Source: Ardenticatenaceae bacterium | GTDB lineage: Bacteria > Chloroflexota > Anaerolineae > Promineifilales > Promineifilaceae | Assembly (NCBI GenBank): GCA_020634415.1 | Contig: JACKBT010000056.1 | Coordinates: 1 to 27,767 of the forward strand | Direction of reading: 5' to 3' | DNA: 27,767 nt | In this document: positions 1-7,077 of the stretch, piece after piece | Position numbering within the stretch: position 1 is the first letter of the stretch | Layout: each line of letters starts with the position of its first letter | The notes under the pieces: generated by a model | Databases searched by the model: none | What the model saw: only the letters and a program-made list of their open reading frames with translations | What the model was told of the DNA's origin: nothing | Translations under genes and position numbers: made by a program

Positions 1-1
1 T

Positions 2-880
2 GCCGAGTGGATCGTTGAGTTTTTCCCCTGGGCCTATTACCACGCCGAAGATGGCGGTTTTGCCTGGAGCCACCCCGATTTAGTCATCAATCATGCCCAT
101 GCGCAAGGCTTAAAAATCATCGCCCGCATTGGGCTTACGCCGGGCTGGGCACGCCCCAAAGATACGCCTCTCAACTATCTTGATGAAACTGCCTACGATG
201 ATTTTGCCGTCTTCGCCGCCGCCTTTGCTGAGCGGTATCAGGGCAAAGTGGATTACCTCATCGTGGGCAACGAACCCAATCTCAACTATGAATGGGGCTA
301 TCGCCTCACCACGCCTGCGGATTATGTTAACTTGCTCAAGGTCGTTTATCCGGCCGTTAAAGCAGCTAATCCCGACATGATGGTTTTAGGCGGGGCGCTG
401 GCTCCCACTTTGGAACCGGCGGGATCGCCCTGGGGCTTGAATGATTTGGAATATCTAAAGGGGATGTATGAAGCGGGCGCGGCGGACTATTTTGATGGTC
501 TGGCCGCACACAGCTACGGCCTCACCTTCCCCCCCGATTTTGAACCCGCGCCCGATGTGCTGAACTTCCGCCGCATCGAGCTGCTGCGCCAGGTGATGGT
601 GGCTTATGGTGATGAGGCAAAATCCATTTACATCACCGAAACCGGCTGGAATGATCATCCGCGCTGGACGCAGGCAGTGCGACCCGGTCAGCGCATCCAA
701 TATACGCTGGATGCGCTGCAATTTGCCGAGAATAACTGGCCTTATGTGGAGGTGGTGGGGCTGTGGGCGTTCCGCTTTCCGGCCCCGACGAAGAGCCACA
801 TGGATTATTTTACGCTGGTGACGCCGGAATTCATCGCCAAGCCGATCTATGAGGCACTGCGGGAGTATACGGGGAATTAG
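2..880 (+). CDS. Clan GH-A glycoside hydrolase, 5'-truncated by the window
   Basis: The reading frame is open from base 2 and ends at TAG 878-880, so only the last 292 residues are present. It has the (beta/alpha)8 glycosidase pattern. GNEPN (Glu about residue 91 of the fragment) fits the acid/base position. ITETGW (Glu about residue 213) fits the nucleophile. Both are typical of retaining clan GH-A enzymes related to GH5 and GH39 cellulases and xylosidases. It should hydrolyse beta-linked polysaccharide or oligosaccharide; the substrate is not readable. Any signal peptide would be upstream of the window. The first ATG in frame (248) falls just before the NEP motif in the middle of the barrel, so it is not the start. 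Repeat R1 begins a few bases after the stop. Confidence 0.85.
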   Translation, partial: AEWIVEFFPWAYYHAEDGGFAWSHPDLVINHAHAQGLKIIARIGLTPGWARPKDTPLNYLDETAYDDFAVFAAAFAERYQGKVDYLIVGNEPNLNYEWGYRLTTPADYVNLLKVVYPAVKAANPDMMVLGGALAPTLEPAGSPWGLNDLEYLKGMYEAGAADYFDGLAAHSYGLTFPPDFEPAPDVLNFRRIELLRQVMVAYGDEAKSIYITETGWNDHPRWTQAVRPGQRIQYTLDALQFAENNWPYVEVVGLWAFRFPAPTKSHMDYFTLVTPEFIAKPIYEALREYTGN

Positions 881-885
881 GTGGT

Positions 886-970
886 GGGGAAGACGGCCGT
901 TTCCATCCTCAACATTCCCCTTCATCAAACACACCCACACTAACCCTGTGCCAACCTGGCAAATTTTCTG
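886..970. repeat. Direct repeat R1 of the PBP-tail family
   Basis: First of five same-orientation repeats in the first 3.8 kb. It starts a few bases after the glycosidase stop and contains ACGGCCGTTTCC, then CATTCCCCTTCATCAAACAC, then GTGCCAACCTGG. Read on the minus strand it resembles the last codons of the PBP at 3640-6663, with a GWHR...VFDEGE pattern, but it carries a stop. It is separated by about 35 bases from AATCTGCTACAAT (1004-1016), a word also present at the end of R2. Confidence 0.75.
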
Positions 971-1017
971 ATAACAGTTTCAGAAAAGCCCAACTTAAAT
1001 ACATAATCTGCTACAAT

Positions 1018-1026
1018 TGTTATAAT
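1018..1026 (+). promoter_or_regulatory. Extended -10 promoter for DUF4160/DUF2442 genes
   Basis: TGTTATAAT is a perfect extended -10 (TGnTATAAT) about 50 bases before the ATG at 1077. I see no good -35, which extended -10 promoters can lack. The expected start of transcription is near 1033. Confidence 0.5.
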
Positions 1027-1076
1027 TTACACAGCACATGTGAGTATTTGTGTCTTGGTTGTTTAAGAGGAAATTT

Positions 1077-1313
1077 ATGCCGACAGTTCTTCAAGATGGT
1101 CCTTACAGTTTTGTCTTCTTTAGCTCTGATCAGGGAGAACCTATGCACATTCATGTAAAACGAGACCGCAGGTTAGCTAAATTTTGGCTCAATCCAATTT
1201 CACTGGCTAAAAACCGAGGTTTTAAACAACACGAAATCACGGAAATTGCTCGTCTGGTGGCTGAACACCAGGAAACGCTTATGGAGGCTTGGCATGACCA
1301 CTTTGATGCTTGA
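1077..1313 (+). CDS. DUF4160 family protein, toxin-antitoxin-like
   Basis: A 78-residue protein beginning MPTVLQDGPYSF. The HIHVKR and AKFWLNPISLAKNRGF segments and a C-terminal helix ending EAWHDHF match DUF4160 as I know it. The ATG at 1077 is preferred over the in-frame GTG at 1050 because AAGAGG lies at the right distance (1065-1070). It overlaps the downstream DUF2442 gene by 20 bases, implying co-translation. DUF4160/DUF2442 pairs are often adjacent in bacterial genomes and are usually predicted to be toxin-antitoxin-like. Which partner is the toxin is not established by this sequence. Confidence 0.85.
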   Translation: MPTVLQDGPYSFVFFSSDQGEPMHIHVKRDRRLAKFWLNPISLAKNRGFKQHEITEIARLVAEHQETLMEAWHDHFDA

Positions 1314-1587
1314 TGCAGAACCAACTGTTATTGATATTACGATTCAAGAAGAAAAATTTGTTGTTGATCTAGAGGACGGCCGTTCCCTCATCATCCCCCT
1401 CTCCTGGTATCCACGCTTGCTGCACGGCACACCCGCCGAACGCCAAAATTGGCAGCTATTGGGCGACGGCTATGCCATCGAATGGCCTGACCTAGACGAA
1501 CACATTGGCATTGAAGGCTTGTTAGCCGGACGGCGCAGCAGTGAAAGCCAAAAATCGCTGGATCGCTGGTTGGCTTCTCGTGTCTAA
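1294..1587 (+). CDS. DUF2442 family protein, partner of DUF4160
   Basis: A 97-residue protein. The LSWYPRLLHGTPAERQNW segment followed by GIEWPDLDEHI-like sequence (here AIEWPDLDEHIGIEGLL) is the DUF2442 signature. The ATG at 1294 has GGAGG at 1283-1287 and gives the family's usual length; an upstream in-frame start at 1246 would lie inside the preceding gene. It is probably co-expressed with DUF4160 as a two-component module. It carries one ACGGCCGT octamer within the coding sequence (about 1376). Repeat R2 follows 15 bases after the stop. Confidence 0.85.
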   Translation: MTTLMLDAEPTVIDITIQEEKFVVDLEDGRSLIIPLSWYPRLLHGTPAERQNWQLLGDGYAIEWPDLDEHIGIEGLLAGRRSSESQKSLDRWLASRV

Positions 1588-1601
1588 GATGGGATGAGAG
1601 G

Positions 1602-1696
1602 GAGATTTTCGGTCGTTTCCCTCCCCAACTTTCCCCTTCATCAAACACACTCACATAAAACCTGCGCCAACCTGAATCTTCAAAATCTGCTACAAT
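1602..1696. repeat. Direct repeat R2 with a promoter at its right end
   Basis: Same orientation as R1. It shares CGTTTCC, CCTTCATCAAACACAC and GCGCCAACCTGAA with small differences. Read on the minus strand it encodes GWRRFYVSVFDEGESWGG, which parallels the PBP tail GCHRFRVEAFDRAGNVGVG. Its right end carries AATCTGCTACAAT, containing the extended -10 of the next gene. Confidence 0.75.
1688..1696 (+). promoter_or_regulatory. Extended -10, probable leaderless promoter
   Basis: TGCTACAAT fits TGnTAYAAT and ends 8 bases before the ATG at 1705. Transcription would start at or within 1-2 bases of the start codon. No Shine-Dalgarno sequence is possible in that space, so a leaderless mRNA is inferred. 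Confidence 0.5.
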
Positions 1697-1704
1697 AAAC
1701 ACGC

Positions 1705-1941
1705 ATGAATGATTTTGATATTCTTAGCGAAATCAGAGATGCGGAAACCATTGCCAAAGGTCACGGCGTTTATGTTCGAGAATATTTGGATAAAACACAT
1801 GGCAAGGGACGATGGCAAAAGATGAAAGGATTTGCCACCGTGCAACTAGCAGATGGTACAATTTGTGAAGCAGAAGTACATTGGTTTGAGGCACATGGTA
1901 TTGGTCGTAAAGAGTTCAAAATTAAGCGAGAATTACGATGA
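1705..1941 (+). CDS. Small hypothetical protein, first of an unnamed pair
   Basis: A 78-residue soluble protein, charged, with central KGRWQKMKGFATVQLADGT and C-terminal HWFEAHGIGRKEFKIKREL. I recall similar small proteins annotated as hypothetical in Cyanobacteria and Chloroflexota but know no name or function. Its stop codon overlaps the next ATG (ATGA), so the two genes are translationally coupled. The pair sits between repeats R2 and R3, in the same kind of slot that holds toxin-antitoxin-like pairs on either side. A toxin-antitoxin role is therefore a context guess only. Confidence 0.7.
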   Translation: MNDFDILSEIRDAETIAKGHGVYVREYLDKTHGKGRWQKMKGFATVQLADGTICEAEVHWFEAHGIGRKEFKIKRELR

Positions 1942-2165
1942 ATGAATTTGTGATTTGCATTAACAACGAAAGTAATCCAGCCAGTTTAATTGTGGGCAAA
2001 GTTTATCGTCAGTTGCCTGACTCGTATGCAGAAGCCCACCAGATGTTACGGGTGATTGATGAAGATCTATCGGAACCTGACGGCTATCTCTATCCAGCGA
2101 CCATGTTTGCCCCAATCGAATTGCCAGAAATAGCCGAGCGTGTGTTAATGGCAGTTGGTGATTGA
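1938..2165 (+). CDS. Small hypothetical protein, second of an unnamed pair
   Basis: A 75-residue acidic protein beginning MNEFVICINNESNPASL, with LRVIDEDLSEPDGYLYPA and FAPIELPE. The pattern of an N-terminal strand, a central acidic turn and a YLYP...FxPIELP ending is one I have seen in unnamed cyanobacterial and Chloroflexota proteins. It starts inside the last codon of the preceding gene (ATGA at 1938-1941). Repeat R3 begins directly at its stop. No catalytic motif or membrane segment is visible. Confidence 0.7.
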   Translation: MNEFVICINNESNPASLIVGKVYRQLPDSYAEAHQMLRVIDEDLSEPDGYLYPATMFAPIELPEIAERVLMAVGD

Positions 2166-2253
2166 GTTTTCGGCCGTTTCCCTCCCCAACATTCTCCTTC
2201 ATCAAATACACGCACACACAGTTTGTGCCAACCTGAGCCAAAAATTCAAAATT
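2164..2253. repeat. Direct repeat R3
   Basis: Same orientation and core as R1 and R2: CGGCCGTTTCCCTCCCCAAC, then CTTCATCAAATACACGC, then GTGCCAACCTGAGCCAAAAA. On the minus strand it reads IFGSGWHK...VFDEGE, again parallel to the PBP tail IFGSGCHR. It starts at the stop of the preceding gene. It ends about 20 bases before the next ATG and has no TACAAT box at its end. Confidence 0.75.
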
Positions 2254-2273
2254 GATCATCGAGGAGGCCGAAA

Positions 2274-2828
2274 ATGAACGACCGTAAATTTGAGTGTGGT
2301 TTCTTGTGCTTATTTGCTGTTATGGCAATATTGGTTATTCTGCTGTGGCTCTTACAAGTTATAGGATGGTTCAAATATCTAGGGGTTAGGTTTGGCCTCA
2401 TTGTATTATGGGGACAAGGATTGAGAGAGCTTATGGCTCGTTACGGACCTAAAGAATGGCGAAAAAGTCATCAGCCAACTTTTCAAAATCTTAGAGATGT
2501 TTTTGCTTTTTTGACTGGTGTCTTGCTGTTTGCCTTAATCCTACTTTGGGCTCAGGCTCAAAATCAAGATGCCGAAAATATCTCGGTATTGTATTTTGTG
2601 CTTGCTTCACTGGTTACACTTATTGTTTGGTATGCCCTTTCTTCACCAGAAACCAGAAAAAAGTCCTTTACGAAAAAACCGAAAGCTGAGGAGGTACAGG
2701 AAATAGAAAAGGAAGAAGATGTTCCATTTAAACTATCTTATGCTTTGATAGGTATAGGCTTAGGAGTTGGGATGGCTCTGGGACTGGCAGCGTTAATGTA
2801 TATTCTGTTTCAAATTGCGCCAGGATAA
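2274..2828 (+). CDS. Hypothetical multi-pass membrane protein
   Basis: A 184-residue protein not recognised as a named family. About four hydrophobic segments are visible: residues 10-32, 80-100, 103-125 and 155-180. A shorter hydrophobic stretch lies near 35-50. A charged Lys/Glu-rich cytoplasmic-type linker (about 126-152) separates the last two segments. GAGGAGG at 2261-2267 is a strong ribosome-binding site 6 bases before the ATG. The coding region is more AT-rich by eye than the flanking GH and PBP genes, which suggests a different origin. It occupies the third slot of the repeat-bounded array between R3 and R4 and is the only single-gene block there. Confidence 0.75.
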   Translation: MNDRKFECGFLCLFAVMAILVILLWLLQVIGWFKYLGVRFGLIVLWGQGLRELMARYGPKEWRKSHQPTFQNLRDVFAFLTGVLLFALILLWAQAQNQDAENISVLYFVLASLVTLIVWYALSSPETRKKSFTKKPKAEEVQEIEKEEDVPFKLSYALIGIGLGVGMALGLAALMYILFQIAPG

Positions 2829-2832
2829 TGTT

Positions 2833-2950
2833 TTACTCCCGAACAACGAGGCAAATAGATACGGCCGTTTCCACCCCATCATTCCCCGCACGATCAACCG
2901 CTTTTACTCGAAACCTGTGGCAGCCTGAGCCAAAAATCGGCCACTTCTCC
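2833..2950 (-). repeat. Direct repeat R4, coding-like copy of the PBP 3' end
   Basis: Read on the minus strand this repeat encodes EKWPIFGSGCHRFRVKAVDR and onward to a TAA at 2833-2835. It matches 38 codons of the PBP tail (R5). I count 19 base differences, but 11 of the 15 changed codons are synonymous, which suggests the copy was translated and under selection. It lies two codons after the stop of the DUF2283-like gene and in the same frame. Confidence 0.85.
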
Positions 2951-2952
2951 TT

Positions 2953-3327
2953 TTAGGCCGGTTCAATCGCGGCAATTGGCACTGGCTGATGGTTGGGCGA
3001 ATCACTATAAGACAACATACGAATAAAACGATTGACTGGCGAACGGCCGATTATCTCAAAAATCACCTTTTGTGTTCTTAAAGGCAAGGCATCTATTTTC
3101 AAACGAAAACTACGCTGTCCATATTGATCTGGCTCAATCAAATAAGAGTAATTATTGAGAATCAGACTAATTCCCACCCGCTTCTCTTCATCAAAACGCA
3201 AAGTCACATCATCGGCGATTTCTACAGCATTGGTAGCTGTGTCCTGCGTGAAAAAAACCTCCAAAATATCGGCTTCCTCCAAATAATCGAATTCAAAATC
3301 ATCTTCCCAGACAAAACGATGTGCCAT
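2953..3327 (-). CDS. DUF2283-like protein, possible antitoxin
   Basis: A 124-residue protein beginning MAHRFVWEDDFEFDYLEEAD. The Y-x-E-E-A-D-I-L-E-V-x-F start, the alternating acidic strands and FDEEKRVGISLI fit the DUF2283 pattern; the C-terminal half is longer than usual. The start at 3327 is preferred to the in-frame ATG at 3351 because AAGGTG lies six bases upstream. The gene begins 8 bases after the stop of the gene at 3336-3620, giving a tight two-gene operon. DUF2283 members often accompany small toxins, so an antitoxin role is inferred from context. Its TAA is followed in frame by the fossil PBP tail R4. Confidence 0.7.
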   Translation of the reverse strand: MAHRFVWEDDFEFDYLEEADILEVFFTQDTATNAVEIADDVTLRFDEEKRVGISLILNNYSYLIEPDQYGQRSFRLKIDALPLRTQKVIFEIIGRSPVNRFIRMLSYSDSPNHQPVPIAAIEPA

Positions 3328-3335
3328 CTTACACC

Positions 3336-3620
3336 TTAACTTGTCGGCCAAGCCGCTACCACATAATTATTTTGCGGCTTGAACAAAACCACAACGACGA
3401 TATGCGTGAAATTTCCTGGCAATAAATCTGAGCGGCGACGGTAGAAATATTTGTTAGGGCGAATGCGATCTTGCTTACGTTGGCCTGAATGAATAGTCGC
3501 CAATACTTCATCTAATAAGCCAGCCAATTCTGGATGATGTGCCAGAATGTGATCTTCCCATTCCACCTGTGTCAGATATATTTCCCGTCCATTCCGATCC
3601 TGTACTGTCCAGTGTTCCAC
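3336..3620 (-). CDS. Small BECR/RelE-like nuclease candidate, possible toxin
   Basis: A 94-residue protein starting with GTG at 3620. It shows IYLTQVEWEDHILAHHPEL, then IRPNKYFYRR, then THIVVVVLFKPQNNYVVAAW. The order of a T-x-x-x-W-x-x-H-I helix, a basic Tyr-rich strand and a hydrophobic strand ending in a V-x-A-W motif resembles barnase/EndoU/ColicinE5/RelE-type small toxins of phages and plasmids. The assignment is by pattern memory and is uncertain. It is followed by a DUF2283-like gene. An extended -10 ends 6 bases before the GTG, suggesting a leaderless message. The pair is bounded by R4 and R5. Confidence 0.6.
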   Translation of the reverse strand: MEHWTVQDRNGREIYLTQVEWEDHILAHHPELAGLLDEVLATIHSGQRKQDRIRPNKYFYRRRSDLLPGNFTHIVVVVLFKPQNNYVVAAWPTS

Positions 3621-3626
3621 ATCACC

Positions 3627-3635
3627 ATTGTATCA
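3627..3635 (-). promoter_or_regulatory. Extended -10 promoter, leaderless position
   Basis: On the minus strand the sequence reads TGATACAAT, a TGnTAYAAT box. It is separated by six bases (GGTGAT) from the GTG start at 3620. The predicted transcription start coincides with the start codon. Confidence 0.5.
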
Positions 3636-3639
3636 CATG

Positions 3640-3760
3640 TTAGTTTTCACGAACGACTAGGCAGATGGATACGGCCGTTCCCACCCCCACATTCCCCGCT
3701 CTATCAAACGCCTCCACCCTAAACCTGTGACAGCCTGAGCCGAAAATCGGCCACTTCTCC
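3640..3760 (-). repeat. Repeat R5, the 3' coding end of the PBP gene
   Basis: This copy of the repeat family is the living one: it encodes the last residues of the PBP, EKWPIFGSGCHRFRVEAFDR onward to the stop at 3640-3642. It includes an ACGGCCGT octamer that encodes Thr-Ala-Val. R1-R4 are more diverged copies placed downstream of the gene in the same orientation. Confidence 0.85.
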
Positions 3761-6663
3761 GTGAAGGGCGGCACCGTGCTAATGGCAAACGGCACTTCCG
3801 CGCCGTCGGCGTAAAACTCCACTCGGTCAATCGAAACATCATCCGACACCTGCGCCTGGATAATCACCCACTCCTCATCGGTGAAGATTTGCTGATCGGG
3901 CAGCGGGAAGAGGATGCTGGCCGTCGGCGGCGTGTTATCCACCGTCACCTGCGTACTCACCTCGTCAAAGCTGCCATCATTCCGCACCACCGTCAGCAGC
4001 AACGTATACAGCCCCTCCAAATCACCCACATCCCACACACCCAGCACCCCATTCTCCCGCGGCTGCGGCACATTCTCGGCGATAAGCTGCAAATTGCCAG
4101 GCGTCAGCCCCTCAAAATAGGCCAGCCGATAATAGGCAAAATCATCACTGCGCGCCGTGCCGCTAATCACCACCTGCGCCTGCACAAAGCTAAAGGGCGT
4201 GGGCGACACAATCTGCACATTCTCATTCGTCACCGGCGTGTTAATCGTGTCATACTCCGTCGGCGGCTGCGGGATTTCATTCTCGCGCACCCAATCGGCC
4301 GCTTGCTCCGGGTAAATCTTGAAGATTTCGCGGTCAATCAGCTCCGGCGGCGTGTAAATGGTAGCCAAACGGCCGGTTTCACGGTTAATGGCGATCTCCT
4401 GATAGATATTGTCATACACCGTCGGCTGTGTGCCAGGGATGAACAGTTCGGACACGGTGGGGCAAGTGGGCGTGGGCAGCAGACCAGAGGTTTCGCAGAC
4501 GGCTTGCTGCACCAGGCCAGGCGGCTGCGGCCAGATGTCAATCGGCTCGTCCTGCAACGCCCAACTCATAAAGGCGTGCCAGATGGGCGCAGCTCCTTTG
4601 GAACCAGGCAAATTGCTCATCGAACTGTTGTCGGTGTTGCCAATCCACACGCCCGTGACCAACTGCGGCGTGTAGCCCACCGTCCAGCCATCTTTGAAGT
4701 CGTTGGTCGTGCCTGTTTTGGCGGCGGCGGGGCGATTATCGGGCAGTTCCAGGGCGTTGGGGCAGCCAAAGGCGGGGCAGCGGGCATTGCGATCCGAGAG
4801 GATGTCGTTCATCAAGTAGGCCAGTTGCGGCGTGAGGATTTCGCGCCGCTGCGGCTGATTGTACTCATAAATGATGTCGCCGTTGCGGTCTTCTACGCGC
4901 AAAATGGAGACGGGATCGAGGCTGCGATAGCCCAGCCGCTGCTCCGACTCCAGGCGCGGCTGACCCACCATCACGCCCATGTTGTCCATCACGCTGAAGG
5001 CGTAGGCCATATCCAGCAGCTTCACCTCGCCGCCGCCCAGCGTCAGGCTGAGGCCATAGCTGTTGGGCGGCTGATCCAGGCTGGTGATGCCCAGGCTGTG
5101 CGCCGTGCGAATCACCTTGTCCACGCCCACCCAACTCATCACCTGCACGGCGGGGACGTTGTAGCTGTTGGCCAGGGCCGTGCGCAGGCGCATGGGGCCA
5201 TGAAAGGTGCGGTCATAATTGGCGGGGACGTAGGCGACGCCGTTGAAGGGTGTGCCGAAATCCGTTTCCACATCCAGCACCATCGTGGCCGCGTTGTAGC
5301 CCTGGCTGAGGGCGGTGAGATAGGTAAAGGGCTTGAAGCTGGAACCGGGCTGGCGCAGGCCGTCCACAGCCACATTGAAGCTACCATCAATGCTTTCATC
5401 CCAATAGTTGAGGCTGCCCACCATCGCTTTGATTTCGCCTGTGCGCGGGTCGAGGGCGACCACGGCCGAATTATTAACATGATGATCCACGCCCACATCG
5501 GCGGCGGGCAGATTGGGTAGGAATTGCAAGGCGGTACAGGCGGCACGTTCATCGGCCGTTAAATCCAGCCCTGTGCCGCCGGAAAGCCGCGCCACTTGGG
5601 CGCGGGCCACACATTCGGCCTGCTGCTGCATGTCCAAATCGAGGCTGGTGTAGACGCGCAAGCCGCCGCGCAAGACGGCTTCGGGGCCGTACCGCTTTTG
5701 CAGTTCGTTACGAACGTAAATGGCGAAGTGGGGGGCGATGATGTCGAAGCGTTCGTCTATGCCGGAACTGATTTGCAGGGGGGTGAATTTGGCGGCAACG
5801 GCCGTTTCCCTATCCATATACCCCTCTCTCAACATCGCATCAATCACCAACTCCTGCCGCGCTTTGGCCTCTTGCGGGTTGTCAATGGGGTTCAGCGCGG
5901 GCGATTGGGGGATGGCGGCCAGCATAGCGGCTTCGGGCAGGGTCAGTTGAGCGGCCGTTTTGTCAAAATAGACCCGCGCCGCCGCCTCCACACCATAAGC
6001 CAGATTGCCGTAAAAGTTGGTATTGAGATACCACTCCAAAATCTGCTCCTTGGTGTATTCGTTGGTCAGGCGGTGGGAGAGGAGTAGCTCCTCGACTTTG
6101 CGGCGGTAGTCGTCGAAGGCGACTTCCTCGCCGACGACGCGCCGTTCCGGTTCGATGAGGTTGTTTTTGACGACTTGTTGGGTGATGGAGGAGCCGCCTT
6201 GCACATCGCCACCAAGCAGAGCGAATTCATAGAAGGCACGGCCAATGCCCTCGACATCAAAGCCCTGGTTGGTCCAGAAGGTTTTGTCTTCGATGGCGAC
6301 GGTGGCATCTATGAGGGTTTGGGGGATATGCTCTAAATGGAGCCATTGGCGGTCGCCGCCGAGGGGGTCAATGACTTCGTAGAGCAGCACCCATTGGTCG
6401 CCTTTGCGGGCGTAGATTTTGGTGGTTTCGAAGGTTTCGTCGGTTTGGCCGAGCTGTTCTAATTCAGTAAAGTCGGGTAAATCTTGGGTGAAGTAGGCGT
6501 AGACGGCCGTTGTCCCCAACACCCCACCCATCAGCAAAAAGAAGCCCACCAACAGCAGCACCACGCCCATAATCCCCAGCCAACGCAAACCCGCCCGCCC
6601 CCCGCGCCTACGGCGGGCGGTGCGGCGATAACGCCAATGGGTCACGCGGGTTGCTTTAGGCAT
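3640..6663 (-). CDS. Class A penicillin-binding protein, transglycosylase/transpeptidase
   Basis: A 1007-residue bifunctional peptidoglycan synthase. It has a basic cytoplasmic start, one membrane segment (about 28-56), then a GT51 transglycosylase domain with IEDKTFW (Glu125) and GGSSITQQ (156-163). The transpeptidase domain has SSFK (Ser441/Lys444), SYN (500-502) and KTGTT (649-653). A long C-terminal extension (about 780-1007) looks like two Ig-like or fibronectin-like modules. In the first GT51 motif an Asn replaces the usual His. It polymerises and crosslinks glycan strands outside the membrane. A TATACT box lies 6 bases before the ATG, so a leaderless start is likely. The last 38 codons are repeat R5. 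Confidence 0.95.
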   Translation of the reverse strand: MPKATRVTHWRYRRTARRRRGGRAGLRWLGIMGVVLLLVGFFLLMGGVLGTTAVYAYFTQDLPDFTELEQLGQTDETFETTKIYARKGDQWVLLYEVIDPLGGDRQWLHLEHIPQTLIDATVAIEDKTFWTNQGFDVEGIGRAFYEFALLGGDVQGGSSITQQVVKNNLIEPERRVVGEEVAFDDYRRKVEELLLSHRLTNEYTKEQILEWYLNTNFYGNLAYGVEAAARVYFDKTAAQLTLPEAAMLAAIPQSPALNPIDNPQEAKARQELVIDAMLREGYMDRETAVAAKFTPLQISSGIDERFDIIAPHFAIYVRNELQKRYGPEAVLRGGLRVYTSLDLDMQQQAECVARAQVARLSGGTGLDLTADERAACTALQFLPNLPAADVGVDHHVNNSAVVALDPRTGEIKAMVGSLNYWDESIDGSFNVAVDGLRQPGSSFKPFTYLTALSQGYNAATMVLDVETDFGTPFNGVAYVPANYDRTFHGPMRLRTALANSYNVPAVQVMSWVGVDKVIRTAHSLGITSLDQPPNSYGLSLTLGGGEVKLLDMAYAFSVMDNMGVMVGQPRLESEQRLGYRSLDPVSILRVEDRNGDIIYEYNQPQRREILTPQLAYLMNDILSDRNARCPAFGCPNALELPDNRPAAAKTGTTNDFKDGWTVGYTPQLVTGVWIGNTDNSSMSNLPGSKGAAPIWHAFMSWALQDEPIDIWPQPPGLVQQAVCETSGLLPTPTCPTVSELFIPGTQPTVYDNIYQEIAINRETGRLATIYTPPELIDREIFKIYPEQAADWVRENEIPQPPTEYDTINTPVTNENVQIVSPTPFSFVQAQVVISGTARSDDFAYYRLAYFEGLTPGNLQLIAENVPQPRENGVLGVWDVGDLEGLYTLLLTVVRNDGSFDEVSTQVTVDNTPPTASILFPLPDQQIFTDEEWVIIQAQVSDDVSIDRVEFYADGAEVPFAISTVPPFTEKWPIFGSGCHRFRVEAFDRAGNVGVGTAVSICLVVREN

Positions 6664-6669
6664 GGGGGG

Positions 6670-6675
6670 AGTATA
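6670..6675 (-). promoter_or_regulatory. -10 box six bases before the PBP start
   Basis: On the minus strand TATACT is followed by six C residues and the ATG at 6663. There is no Shine-Dalgarno sequence. The spacing places transcription initiation at the start codon. Confidence 0.4.
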
Positions 6676-6735
6676 CAGTATTCACTTTTCAGGTAACAGT
6701 TGTCAGTTGGGTTGTTAGGGGTTTTTCATCTGTCA

Positions 6736-7077
6736 TCAAGTGGAGTTGTCCAAAATTGCTTGGATTTGTGCTTTGATGAGGGGAATATCGCTTTTGATGA
6801 CTTGCCAGACGATTTTCAAGTTCACATTGTCGTAGCCATGAATAATGACATCACGCATACCAGCCATATCTTTCCAGCGAACATGTGAGTGTTGGTCACG
6901 GAAAGGCATGGGCAACCGTTTAGTTGCCTCGCCGACAATCTCCAAAGCTCGCGTAACAGCAAAATTCGTTTTCAAATCATTTGCAAATTGGGCGTAGTCC
7001 ATGCCCACTACAAACTGTTCGGCATGGCTCATGGCACTGATGATGTCTTCCAAATAAACACGAATGTCTTTGTTCAT
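6736..7077 (-). CDS. hepT: HepT-like RNase toxin (DUF86)
   Basis: A 113-residue all-helical protein of the HepT/DUF86 family. RDVIIHGY at residues 75-82 is the R-x4-H-x-Y active-site motif of HepT-type RNases (Arg75, His80, Tyr82). In characterised systems the MntA partner neutralises HepT by attaching AMP residues to the tyrosine of this motif. The start overlaps the end of the upstream nucleotidyltransferase gene by 4 bases, so the two are translationally coupled. The family's usual length is kept and the motif intact, so the toxin is probably functional. Confidence 0.92.
   Translation of the reverse strand: MNKDIRVYLEDIISAMSHAEQFVVGMDYAQFANDLKTNFAVTRALEIVGEATKRLPMPFRDQHSHVRWKDMAGMRDVIIHGYDNVNLKIVWQVIKSDIPLIKAQIQAILDNST

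Noticed and set aside
886..3760. Integron attC sites as the explanation for R1-R5
   Set aside because: The repeats lack the GTTRRRY and RYYYAAC core pairs and are not imperfect palindromes, and no IntI-like integrase is in the window. Only the cassette-like layout is retained as a finding.
3889..5520. Long plus-strand open frame of 543 codons
   Set aside because: It lies antisense to the PBP, which has full catalytic motifs. The antisense translation is rich in His, Arg and Gly with no domain pattern.
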